A stretch of DNA of 64,000 bases. Origin: Vallitalea sp. (lineage in GTDB: Bacteria; Bacillota; Clostridia; Lachnospirales; Vallitaleaceae). Position 1 is the stretch's first letter; every line of letters starts with the position of its first letter. The translations under genes were made by a program, and so were the position numbers. Shown here one piece after another: positions 48,986 to 57,229 of this stretch. The notes under the pieces are model-generated. The model had not been told where the DNA came from, searched no databases, and worked only from the letters and a program-made list of their open reading frames with translations. The stretch lies in the NCBI GenBank assembly GCA_025210515.1, contig JAOARM010000025.1, forward strand, positions 124,001 to 188,000, given 5' to 3'.

Positions 48986-49013
48986 ATTATCAATTCTAAT
49001 TTTACACTTCACT

Positions 49014-49787
49014 TTAAAATGATTTATTATATCGTAATACTATAATTGATACATTATCTCCTGCTCCATTTTTCTTAACTATATCATATATTTTAGTAAC
49101 TATTTCTTGTAGTTTAGTATTTCTTTTTATTGTTATAAAAATATTTTCTAAATGCTTATTGTTAATATAATTATATAAACCATCACTGCATAATAAAAAC
49201 ATATTATTTCTTGTAATATTATTTACTTTTACATATGGATTAATAATATTATTAATTCCTATACACTGTGTTAGTTTGTTATTGGCATTAATACTAGAAT
49301 CATTTAATGTACTACTTCTTGTTTTACGAAAGGAAGCAGTATGATCTTTTGTTAGTTGCTTTAATTTATTATTTTCTCTAATGTATATTCTACTATCTCC
49401 TATATGAGCAATTATATATTTATCCCCATATATAAACATAACAGTTAATGTTGTCCCCATTTTTATATTTCTATGTTTATAATTTGTTACTATGTAGTTA
49501 ATATAATTAAACTCTGTTAATAAACTATTCTTTATAGAAGTCCACATATTATCTGATTCTTTAATAATATTTATAAGTGTATCATTCCACCATTTTTCTA
49601 GCTCAGATATAGCAATAGTACTTGCTACCTCGCCCCAGTCGTGACCTCCCATACCATCAGCAATAACGAACATACCAAACTCTGATAATTGTTTTTCTCC
49701 AATATTAATAAGAATCCTATCTTGATTAACTTGTTTAACTAATCCACATTTACTTATAACTCCATATTCAAATCCTCTATTTTTCAA
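49014..49787 (-). CDS. PP2C-type Ser/Thr phosphatase
   Basis: The product is 257 residues, starting at TTG 49787 (GAAGGA seven bases upstream) and overlapping the FHA gene by 11 bases. PP2C/PrpC motifs are present: FVIADGMGGHDWGEVAS, MGTTLTVMFI, IAHIGDSRIYI, LCSDGLYNYI and GAGDNVSIIVLRY, with all metal-binding Asp residues. It likely dephosphorylates Thr/Ser on partners bound by the FHA protein. No Ser/Thr kinase is encoded in the window. Confidence 0.9.
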   Translation of the reverse strand: MKNRGFEYGVISKCGLVKQVNQDRILINIGEKQLSEFGMFVIADGMGGHDWGEVASTIAISELEKWWNDTLINIIKESDNMWTSIKNSLLTEFNYINYIVTNYKHRNIKMGTTLTVMFIYGDKYIIAHIGDSRIYIRENNKLKQLTKDHTASFRKTRSSTLNDSSINANNKLTQCIGINNIINPYVKVNNITRNNMFLLCSDGLYNYINNKHLENIFITIKRNTKLQEIVTKIYDIVKKNGAGDNVSIIVLRYNKSF

Positions 49788-51315
49788 TGTAGAGTCCTTC
49801 CATTTCAAAAGTATAATCACAATTGGAGATGGTTATTCTACTTCCATCATATAATTGATATTTTCTATTACTTATTAATCTTTCTTCATCCAAATACGTT
49901 CCGTTTTTGGAGTTCAAGTCAATGATATAATATATATCTTCTTCTTTAATAATTTTACAATGAATACGACTAACTGAGCTATTTTTTATTATAAAATCAA
50001 CTTGTCCATTTAGTTTTCCTATTATATAAGGTGTACTTGATATAGTAATCTTATTGATAATATCATCATCTTTACTAAGGAGATATGGCTTAATTTCTAT
50101 ATGTAGATTTTCATTATAACTATCAAGAAGTTGTGTATCTTCACAAATATAATCTATCTCACTATCATTTTTTTTACTTATATCTCCAATTGAATTATGT
50201 TGCATATTAATATTTAATTGCTGTTTATTATTTTCTATATGTTGTGATTTTAAAAGTGAGTCTTTTTTAGTTCTATTAAAAGTATTTATCTCAGGTTCAT
50301 TATATACCTTGCATTTATTCATGTTAATATTATCATCTTCATCTTTATTATTTTGTTTTGATATATGTTCTAATATCTTTTTTGAAATATATATATCAAT
50401 TGATAATAGTAATGCTAATAAAGCAAATACTGACTCAATCTTTAATTTTCCAGTTATGTCTGAGTAAAGAACTTTTGACTCTATAGAAGCTATAGATAAT
50501 AAAATAATAGCCACTTGTATACTACCTATTATTATATATTCTAAAATACTATTGTTATATTTCTTTTTGGGTTTGATCTTCGTTATACTATCACTCTTTA
50601 CTGATGTGTCAATTTTAGGCTTATTAATTTCTTCGTTTTGTTTCATTAACATAGATATTACTTCTTTACCTTCTTGTTCTATATGCCCTTTATCTTCACC
50701 ATTTACTATATCTACTTTATCTTCTATATATGTTTCATTCTCTTTCATAATACTATTATCATCAATAATATCTTTAATTATATTCAAATTAAAATTTTGT
50801 TTTTTACTAGCTGTATATATTTTATGCATAAGCATAACTGCTTTTACGTCATTAGTATCTACTTTATCAAATAGAAATTCAATTAACTCTTTTAACTCTT
50901 CTACAATATCTTTATCAACGGTTTTAAATGGCGTGTATACAAAATAAGGAGTTAATTTATCTGGGCTTATATATATTAGACTTGGATTAAGTATGATTTT
51001 ATGACTTGATAAGTAATATCTTTTACTATTTTTAATTACAAGCGTTAAATTAGTATAGAAATCTATTATTTCTTGATATACTAATTTCTTACGTTGTAAT
51101 ATTTCTGTAAGTCTTTGTTTTGACGTAATATTATAGAATAGAATTTTTTCCAAGTTATTTTGTTGCACATTAAGGTCTAAAAAGGAATCTATCTGATTCC
51201 TTTTTAACATCTCTACCTCATAATTTTCAATATCAATATCACTATTTGCTTTTATAACCATATATGTATTCATAGCATCTGTTTCATAACTTATATTAAT
51301 ATTTTGTATGTTCAT
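49777..51315 (-). CDS. FHA-domain protein with DUF6382-like N-terminus
   Basis: The product is 512 residues. The N-terminal 150 residues (LYISPDKLTPYFVYTPF style) resemble DUF6382, seen in many FHA proteins of Firmicutes. A charged linker is followed by two membrane helices (about 255-315), another linker, and a C-terminal FHA domain (about 425-505: TPYIIGKLNGQVDFIIK, SVSRIHCKI, DLNSKNGTYLDEERL). The FHA Arg-less start is slightly divergent but Ser-Arg-x-His and Asn-Gly are intact, so phosphothreonine binding is expected. It sits between the pilin and phosphatase genes. Confidence 0.82.
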   Translation of the reverse strand: MNIQNINISYETDAMNTYMVIKANSDIDIENYEVEMLKRNQIDSFLDLNVQQNNLEKILFYNITSKQRLTEILQRKKLVYQEIIDFYTNLTLVIKNSKRYYLSSHKIILNPSLIYISPDKLTPYFVYTPFKTVDKDIVEELKELIEFLFDKVDTNDVKAVMLMHKIYTASKKQNFNLNIIKDIIDDNSIMKENETYIEDKVDIVNGEDKGHIEQEGKEVISMLMKQNEEINKPKIDTSVKSDSITKIKPKKKYNNSILEYIIIGSIQVAIILLSIASIESKVLYSDITGKLKIESVFALLALLLSIDIYISKKILEHISKQNNKDEDDNINMNKCKVYNEPEINTFNRTKKDSLLKSQHIENNKQQLNINMQHNSIGDISKKNDSEIDYICEDTQLLDSYNENLHIEIKPYLLSKDDDIINKITISSTPYIIGKLNGQVDFIIKNSSVSRIHCKIIKEEDIYYIIDLNSKNGTYLDEERLISNRKYQLYDGSRITISNCDYTFEMEGLYIEK

Positions 51316-51327
51316 AGATATACCTCT

Positions 51328-51498
51328 CTATACAGAATCTGCATTAGCTTTAACTTTTTCTAATAATCCTTTTACAATTGAAGTTATCTGATCTTTGAAT
51401 ATAACAACTAAACTAATTAGGACTATAATAATTAATGCTATTTCTACAACTCCCATTCCATCTTCTTCCTTCCAAAATCTCTTTAATTGATTTAACAT
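51328..51498 (-). CDS. Flp-type pilin
   Basis: The product is 56 residues from ATG 51498 (AAAGGAGG eight bases upstream). A short basic leader is followed by EEDGMGVVEIALIIIVLISL, the Flp/TadE prepilin cleavage pattern (G-x-x-x-x-E before the hydrophobic stretch), then VIFKDQITSIVKGLLEKV. Cleavage by the prepilin peptidase after the Gly would give a mature pilin of about 40 residues. It belongs to the Flp1-like group and is the main subunit of the Tad pilus. Confidence 0.85.
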   Translation of the reverse strand: MLNQLKRFWKEEDGMGVVEIALIIIVLISLVVIFKDQITSIVKGLLEKVKANADSV

Positions 51499-51572
51499 AC
51501 GCTTATCCTCCTTTTTCAATATTAATTACTATATATTTATAATTTGTTTAATTAATAATATATCTTATACTT

Positions 51573-53069
51573 CTATAGATTTAATGACATAAATGCAGGC
51601 ATCATAACGAGCAATAGAATGATAATGAACATAATTCCCATTGGAAGTAATAATTTAGAGCTAGCTTTTTCTCCTGCTTTTTTTGCATTATTTTTTCTTA
51701 TTTCCCATGCTTCATTTGCTTGATTTTGAAGAGTTACAACTAACCTATCATTCCCTTTTCTAAGATTTTGAATTATAACTGTTGTAAATCTCATCATTTC
51801 AGGTATTTTACATCTTTTACCAAAATCTTCATATGCTTGTATTTCAGATACACCATTATTAATTTCTTGTAATGTTATGAGCATCTCTTCATATAAAAAT
51901 TCTTTTTCACTAATATTACATGTCTGGTTATAATAATCTATAGATATTTTCTTCCAAGCTCTACTTAGAGTCATTCCTGCATTAATAAGCAAAGTAATCT
52001 TAATAACAAACTCAGGAAAGTTTCTTCTTATTTGATTATTTCTTTCTTCTACTTTTCTCTTTATATCATAATCTTTTAATAACATTAATAAAATAACGCC
52101 TAATATTCCTAATATAAATATTTTTAACGTGTCACTACTTTGTGAAGTTAAAAACCAACTAATGTTAGCTTCATATCCTTGTACATTAGTAGGTAAAATG
52201 ATTTTATCGCCGTAATTATTTAATAGGTTCTCTCTTTCTAGCTGTTCTTTAAGTGCTTCTTCAATTAATTGAATTTTTTCTCTCCTAGTTATAGTTCTTG
52301 GATATACTTTTAGTTGAATAACTGTGCTTACTTTTTCACCTGCATATGTAAGATTAGCTGTTATCTGGGCATTATTACCTTTTGGCTCAATATTATAATA
52401 TTTAAGTTCACCATTATTATTGATATATGCTGGTGTATCTACAATCCAATCAATCTTAATATTAGATTGTTCATAATATGGAAAAAATGCTAGTTTTTTA
52501 TTAACTACTGAAAGATTCTCATTATTACCTAGTATTATATTTGGTAATAAGCTAGCTACTTCTTCTAATTTCTTTATTGCAATCTCTTTGTTAGGACTTT
52601 CCTCTGGTATTATCACTTTTAGATTTTTTACTTCTTTTTCTCCTTGAAACTCAATCTCAGCTTGTAGATTGTATTCTACGTTACCACTACCAGCAGAAGG
52701 TCTTATTATAGTATTACTTGATAAGCTTAATTTTTCACTATTATATATGCTAATTAGCATAGTTATAAATAGAACTGCTACTACTCCTATTAATCCTAAA
52801 GAAATTTTTTCTGCTTCATGCATTTTAAGACGGAATTTACACTCTCTTTTTCCATATATAAGTAAAATATTTTCTCTTGCTTTTCTATTTGGGTGTAATC
52901 TATTGTTAAATATTTTATCCATAATAAATAGTGCTGTAGGCATAACTTCTATTAATTTATATGTTTTTTTGTCAACATATTTCATGTCTTCTGTATACAT
53001 ATTTTTAGTTAACAAAAATGTGACAGCTATTATTATAATAAAAATTAAACATACTATAGAAACTACCAT
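51573..53069 (-). CDS. TadC-like pilus platform protein with large extracytoplasmic insert
   Basis: The product is 498 residues, much longer than usual TadC (about 300). It has an N-terminal helix (1-20), a second helix (91-110), then an extracytoplasmic segment of about 200 residues (111-314) with beta-rich character and Ig-like phrases (IKIDWIVDTPAYINNNGELK, EANISWFLTS). A third helix (315-332) is followed by a T2SSF domain (about 345-470: NFPEFVIKITLLINAGMTLS) and a last helix. The insert is not found in standard TadC. It may contact the wall or pilus. Confidence 0.8.
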   Translation of the reverse strand: MVVSIVCLIFIIIIAVTFLLTKNMYTEDMKYVDKKTYKLIEVMPTALFIMDKIFNNRLHPNRKARENILLIYGKRECKFRLKMHEAEKISLGLIGVVAVLFITMLISIYNSEKLSLSSNTIIRPSAGSGNVEYNLQAEIEFQGEKEVKNLKVIIPEESPNKEIAIKKLEEVASLLPNIILGNNENLSVVNKKLAFFPYYEQSNIKIDWIVDTPAYINNNGELKYYNIEPKGNNAQITANLTYAGEKVSTVIQLKVYPRTITRREKIQLIEEALKEQLERENLLNNYGDKIILPTNVQGYEANISWFLTSQSSDTLKIFILGILGVILLMLLKDYDIKRKVEERNNQIRRNFPEFVIKITLLINAGMTLSRAWKKISIDYYNQTCNISEKEFLYEEMLITLQEINNGVSEIQAYEDFGKRCKIPEMMRFTTVIIQNLRKGNDRLVVTLQNQANEAWEIRKNNAKKAGEKASSKLLLPMGIMFIIILLLVMMPAFMSLNL

Positions 53070-53071
53070 AA

Positions 53072-53839
53072 TTACACCTCAATATCAGTAATTTTCTTAC
53101 CAATCTTATAACTAATTACAAATAACACTAACCCAATAGTCATTAATATTCTTCCACCAATTGTGGAATACATAACATCAAGATAACCGGGTGAAGATAT
53201 TTGTAAATAAATAATTATTAATGGAACTAATAAACTTAATACTTTCTGCTCAAATTGTTTATTTGCCACCGATACTTCTATTTCATTTTTAATTTCAATC
53301 TTTTCACATATTATATTAGAAGTATATCTTATGATACTTATTATATTTCCACCTGTTCTTTTCGCTGTTATTAATACGTCGGAAAAATTACTAATATCAT
53401 CAATTTTAGCTCTATTTGCAAAATCACTTATTGCCTCTTCTATAGTTTCATTCATTTCTATTTTTCTAACAATATACTCAAACTCTCTAATAATATAAGT
53501 GTCATTATCAGCATACAATAATTTCAAATCATTAAGTACAGCTCTAAATCCACTTTCAATTGATTTTCCTGCTGCTAACGATGATGAAAGAGCATATATA
53601 GCCTCTTTGAATTGTATTATAAGTTCTTGCTTTCTCTTTTTTATTAAATCTTTTTCTTTGTATCGTGGATATAATAAACCAACGAAGCTTATTATCCCTG
53701 CAATTAAATGATTATTATAAAATAATATACACAATATGAAAACGCCTATCACTCCAACAAGGGAATAAATAACTCTCTCTTTTATATTCATTTCATATTC
53801 ATCGTATAATATTAATTCATTACTATTATGTTTCCTCAT
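53072..53839 (-). CDS. TadB-like pilus platform protein
   Basis: The product is 255 residues with membrane helices near the N-terminus and C-terminus and a T2SSF domain (about 75-200: FKEAIYALSSSLAAGKSIES, ISNFSDVLITAKRTGGN). TadB and TadC form the inner-membrane platform on which CpaF pushes pilin subunits into the fibre. Its start overlaps the cpaF stop (ATGA). Confidence 0.88.
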   Translation of the reverse strand: MRKHNSNELILYDEYEMNIKERVIYSLVGVIGVFILCILFYNNHLIAGIISFVGLLYPRYKEKDLIKKRKQELIIQFKEAIYALSSSLAAGKSIESGFRAVLNDLKLLYADNDTYIIREFEYIVRKIEMNETIEEAISDFANRAKIDDISNFSDVLITAKRTGGNIISIIRYTSNIICEKIEIKNEIEVSVANKQFEQKVLSLLVPLIIIYLQISSPGYLDVMYSTIGGRILMTIGLVLFVISYKIGKKITDIEV

Positions 53840-55086
53840 ATAATATCTCCAATTTCTTCTCCTGCCATAAAAAACTTATGAGTATGTATTAATTTATTAC
53901 CTGTTTTTCTTAGAGTACCTATAAGGCTTCCTTCTTGTGATTCACCTGTTTCTTTCCAGATAAATAGTGGATTCATAATAACCTCGCCATTGTTATATCC
54001 TTTTATCTCCGTTATTTCTAACACTCTCCTAGATTTATCTCTTAATCTTCCAAGATGAATCATGATGTCAATTGCAGATGTGATCTGTTGTCTTATTGCT
54101 TCTAATGGAATATTAGCTCCTGATAAAACCATAGTCTCAAGTCTACTTAGCATATCTTTTGTTGAATTTGCATGTCCTGTTGATAATGAGCCATCATGTC
54201 CTGTGTTCATAGCCTGTAACATATCTAAAGCTTCTTTACCCCTTACCTCTCCAACAACTATTCTATCTGGACGCATTCTTAGAGAAGTTTTTATTAAATC
54301 CCTTATACTAATTTCACCTTTACCTTCAACATTTTCATTCCTAGTTTCTAAGCTCACTAGATTATCTATTGAATGAATTTGTAACTCTGCGGAATCTTCT
54401 ATTGTAATAATTCTTTCATCACTTGGAATAAAGTTAGAAAGTACATTCAAAAAAGTAGTTTTGCCAGAACCAGTTCCTCCACAAATAAATATATTATATT
54501 TAGCTCTAACCATCTTTTCTAATATTATAGCAACTTCTTTTGTTAAGCTTCCCCACTTAATTAACATATTAATATCTATTGGCTTTTCTGGAAATTTTCT
54601 TATAGTAACTATAGGACCATTAAGCGCTATTGGAGGAAGAACTATATTAATTCTAGAACCATCTAGAAGTCTTGCATCAACTATAGGAGATGATTCATTT
54701 ACAATTCTATTAACTTTAGCCACAATTTGCTGTATAACATCTTCAAGTTTCGTTATACTCTCAAAAGATTTATTAACTTTTTTAATCTTTCCATTTTGCT
54801 CTATAAAAATAGAATCTTTTCCGTTAATCATTATTTCAGTAATAGTTTTATCTTCTATAAGAGGCTGCAAAATATCTAATCTTCTAATGGAATTAAAAAG
54901 CTTGTCTCCTAATTCATATCTTTTGGATACACTTATATATTCTTTTTTAGAGTACTCTTTTATTACTACGTCAATTATTTCTCTTATATCTTGATCTGAG
55001 ATATCAGTAGCTAAATCTATTTTGTTTCTCACAATATTTCGTAGCAATTCTACTCTATCATCATATTCCATATTATCATCAATCAA
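53836..55086 (-). CDS. cpaF: CpaF/TadA pilus assembly ATPase
   Basis: The product is 416 residues from TTG 55086 (AGAGGTG six bases upstream); the frame extends to a TTG at 55128 without a site, so the start is uncertain. It is a type II/IV secretion ATPase with Walker A FICGGTGSGKTTFLN, Asp box ERIITIEDSAELQIH, Walker B-like MRPDRIVVGEVRGKEALDML and His box TGHDGSLSTGHANS. It powers Flp pilus extension, and perhaps retraction, as in other Tad systems. Confidence 0.92.
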   Translation of the reverse strand: MIDDNMEYDDRVELLRNIVRNKIDLATDISDQDIREIIDVVIKEYSKKEYISVSKRYELGDKLFNSIRRLDILQPLIEDKTITEIMINGKDSIFIEQNGKIKKVNKSFESITKLEDVIQQIVAKVNRIVNESSPIVDARLLDGSRINIVLPPIALNGPIVTIRKFPEKPIDINMLIKWGSLTKEVAIILEKMVRAKYNIFICGGTGSGKTTFLNVLSNFIPSDERIITIEDSAELQIHSIDNLVSLETRNENVEGKGEISIRDLIKTSLRMRPDRIVVGEVRGKEALDMLQAMNTGHDGSLSTGHANSTKDMLSRLETMVLSGANIPLEAIRQQITSAIDIMIHLGRLRDKSRRVLEITEIKGYNNGEVIMNPLFIWKETGESQEGSLIGTLRKTGNKLIHTHKFFMAGEEIGDII

Positions 55087-55137
55087 TATTTGCACCTCTT
55101 TTCTATAATTACTATATTTTTTATTCAATCTAAATCA

Positions 55138-56226
55138 TTAATTAATCAACTTTTTAATAAATTCACTAAAAGGATTATCTAAATGTATATATCCTTGACT
55201 ATTTTCATAAGTAATTAGATTATTATCGTATGGTAGATACAAATTTATATCTTTTCCTTTTATAGAAACTCCTTCCATAATTTCATCTTCTTTATTGATA
55301 TTATTATTGTTATAGACTATTTTTATATTATTATTTATGTCATTCATGTTCATTTTATTAAGATTATTATACATTGTTTCTATTTTACATTTAGACATAT
55401 TATCTCCATTGACTAATAATATAACTTCATCGCATATTTGTAATATCTTCATATTTTTCTTGCTTAAAGTAGAGTCAAAGTCTAAAATAATTCTTTCATA
55501 AGATGAATTATTTCTGAGATAATCTATAAAATATATCCATTCATCAATAGAAACTTCTTGTATATCTTCATAACAAAGTGGTGGAGAAAAATAATCAAGT
55601 TCTGAATAACTATCAATATTTTTTAATCCCTCTATTTTTAACAATAGATTATTATTTCCTTGTTTAATATAATAAATCATATCAGAAAAATCTTTTGTAG
55701 AAGTACAATCAAGTAATTCTCTATAAGATGATAATTCCTCTAAACTAATAAATAATGTTTTATAATTGCTCCTTGCATATTGCTTGCCTAGAACAATAGA
55801 TGTTGTAGTTTTTCCTATTCCTCCTATTGGTGAAAAAACCCCAATTACTTTTGAATGCTGATTATTACTTGTATCTATTATTTCATCTTTACTTTGTTGT
55901 GAGAAAATATTAATTATGTTTTTTGCTATTAAATCTCCAGGTTGATATTTATGTATATATGGATACTTTATTAAATTCTCTGGTATTCTATCTTCTATAT
56001 TAATAATAATTACTTGTATATTATCTAAGTTAATATTTGGATCTATCATTTCTGGAGAAATTAATAAAATATCTCCTTTGTCAGTTTCTAGATATTTACT
56101 TAAATATGCTCTTTGAGAAAAAGATGTTATATTAAAATCTTTGTTACCGTAAGAAATCAGATATTTTGATATAGCATCAATATATCCTTTATCACCATCT
56201 GCAATTATAATATTATACTTTGCCAT
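55138..56226 (-). CDS. CpaE/TadZ-like ParA-family ATPase
   Basis: The product is 362 residues. An N-terminal receiver-like domain (1-110, YNIIIADGDKGYIDAISKYL), without the full phospho-acceptor set, is followed by a MinD/ParA-type ATPase domain with deviant Walker A GVFSPIGGIGKTTTSIVLGK (about 129-148) and ERIILDFDSTLSKK. TadZ/CpaE proteins localise the Tad machine in the cell. I see no clear Shine-Dalgarno before ATG 56226. Confidence 0.82.
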   Translation of the reverse strand: MAKYNIIIADGDKGYIDAISKYLISYGNKDFNITSFSQRAYLSKYLETDKGDILLISPEMIDPNINLDNIQVIIINIEDRIPENLIKYPYIHKYQPGDLIAKNIINIFSQQSKDEIIDTSNNQHSKVIGVFSPIGGIGKTTTSIVLGKQYARSNYKTLFISLEELSSYRELLDCTSTKDFSDMIYYIKQGNNNLLLKIEGLKNIDSYSELDYFSPPLCYEDIQEVSIDEWIYFIDYLRNNSSYERIILDFDSTLSKKNMKILQICDEVILLVNGDNMSKCKIETMYNNLNKMNMNDINNNIKIVYNNNNINKEDEIMEGVSIKGKDINLYLPYDNNLITYENSQGYIHLDNPFSEFIKKLIN

Positions 56227-56323
56227 AGTATTAGTACTAAGGTAATCCTTAGCTATTCCCTCCCTCTATATTACATATTTTTCTATTGGGGCAATCTATA
56301 GATACTATGTTATATAGTATATT

Positions 56324-56848
56324 TTATAGTATATTTATTGCCATCTGAATAATTGTTCCACCACTAATGGCGTAAGACAATCTTAGTATATAACTCTTAT
56401 CTTCACTTTTTAGTTCACAATAAGAACTTACTTTTCTAGTTATAATAATATCTAATATATAATTATAGAAATATACTAATCTACTTATAAGTTGTTTATG
56501 TCTTATCATTTTAATAATGGCAATTAGTGCAGCTACGATGATAATATATTTGCTAGAATTAATTAAAAACTCTATTCCAAGTATTCCACCAATTGCTGAA
56601 ATAAGTTTTATATCACCTGCACCAATCATACTAACTACAAACAATATGAATAGAATGATAATTGGTACTATAAATCCTATAAACCAAATCTGAATTCCAT
56701 TAACTCCTAAATATACATAATTAATAATTAGCCCTAATAATAGAAATAATAATACAACATTATTTTTAATCTTATAAGTCTTAGTATCTGTATATAGCGA
56801 TATAGTAAGCAATAATATTATTAATATATATTTAATCATAGGAAACAT
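56324..56848 (-). CDS. prepilin peptidase (A24, TadV/CpaA type)
   Basis: The product is 174 residues with about five membrane helices. The catalytic GxGD aspartate is in SMIGAGDIKLISAIGG, and the first Asp in SLYTDTKTYKIKNNVV. It is the short TadV/CpaA form without an N-methylase domain. It would process the Flp prepilin encoded downstream. First gene of the cluster; a 97-base gap precedes cpaE. Confidence 0.88.
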   Translation of the reverse strand: MFPMIKYILIILLLTISLYTDTKTYKIKNNVVLLFLLLGLIINYVYLGVNGIQIWFIGFIVPIIILFILFVVSMIGAGDIKLISAIGGILGIEFLINSSKYIIIVAALIAIIKMIRHKQLISRLVYFYNYILDIIITRKVSSYCELKSEDKSYILRLSYAISGGTIIQMAINIL

Positions 56849-57229
56849 ACAACAACATTCCCTTCATTATATATAAATGCTGATATTTGAATATTTATTG
56901 AAAAAATTAAGATATAATAGATATGTTTATTATCCCATATAACCCTCTTGTATATATTCATTATATGGAAAACTTAGACTATTGTAAAGATATTTTTGTT
57001 ATTTTAAGATTTTTTGTTGTATTTTGTTTATATTACATATTTAGACTATTACATATTTTACGTAATTATGATTTAATAACTATTGTTAGTCTCTTACTTA
57101 TTTAAAAAAGCGAACCGCAGATTATCGTACCTTCATAGTACATTAATCTACAGTCTCGCTTCTTTTATTTCTAGCTTAAATCACAAACTATCTTTTTTCT
57201 GCTATACTCATTTAACTGAATAATTATAA
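56849..57229. other. 381-bp intergenic region between Tad operon and lyase
   Basis: A plus-strand 60-codon frame (56923-57105) lacks a ribosome site and is rejected. The minus-strand terminator of the lyase gene is at 57104-57162. A TATAATG (about 56866-56872) close to the prepilin peptidase start may be part of its promoter. Confidence 0.4.
57104..57162 (-). terminator. terminator of the lyase gene
   Basis: A long branched inverted repeat with outer stem AAGCGA/TCGCTT and an inner GTAC/GTAC stem is followed by TTTTTT on the minus strand, about 70 bases past the lyase stop. T-rich sequence on the other side would allow it to work in both directions. Confidence 0.7.

Noticed and set aside
56923..57105. 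60-codon hydrophobic plus-strand ORF between the Tad operon and the lyase
   Set aside because: No ribosome site precedes its ATG, it is very AT-rich with low-complexity hydrophobic residues, and the hairpin after it is better placed as the lyase terminator on the other strand.
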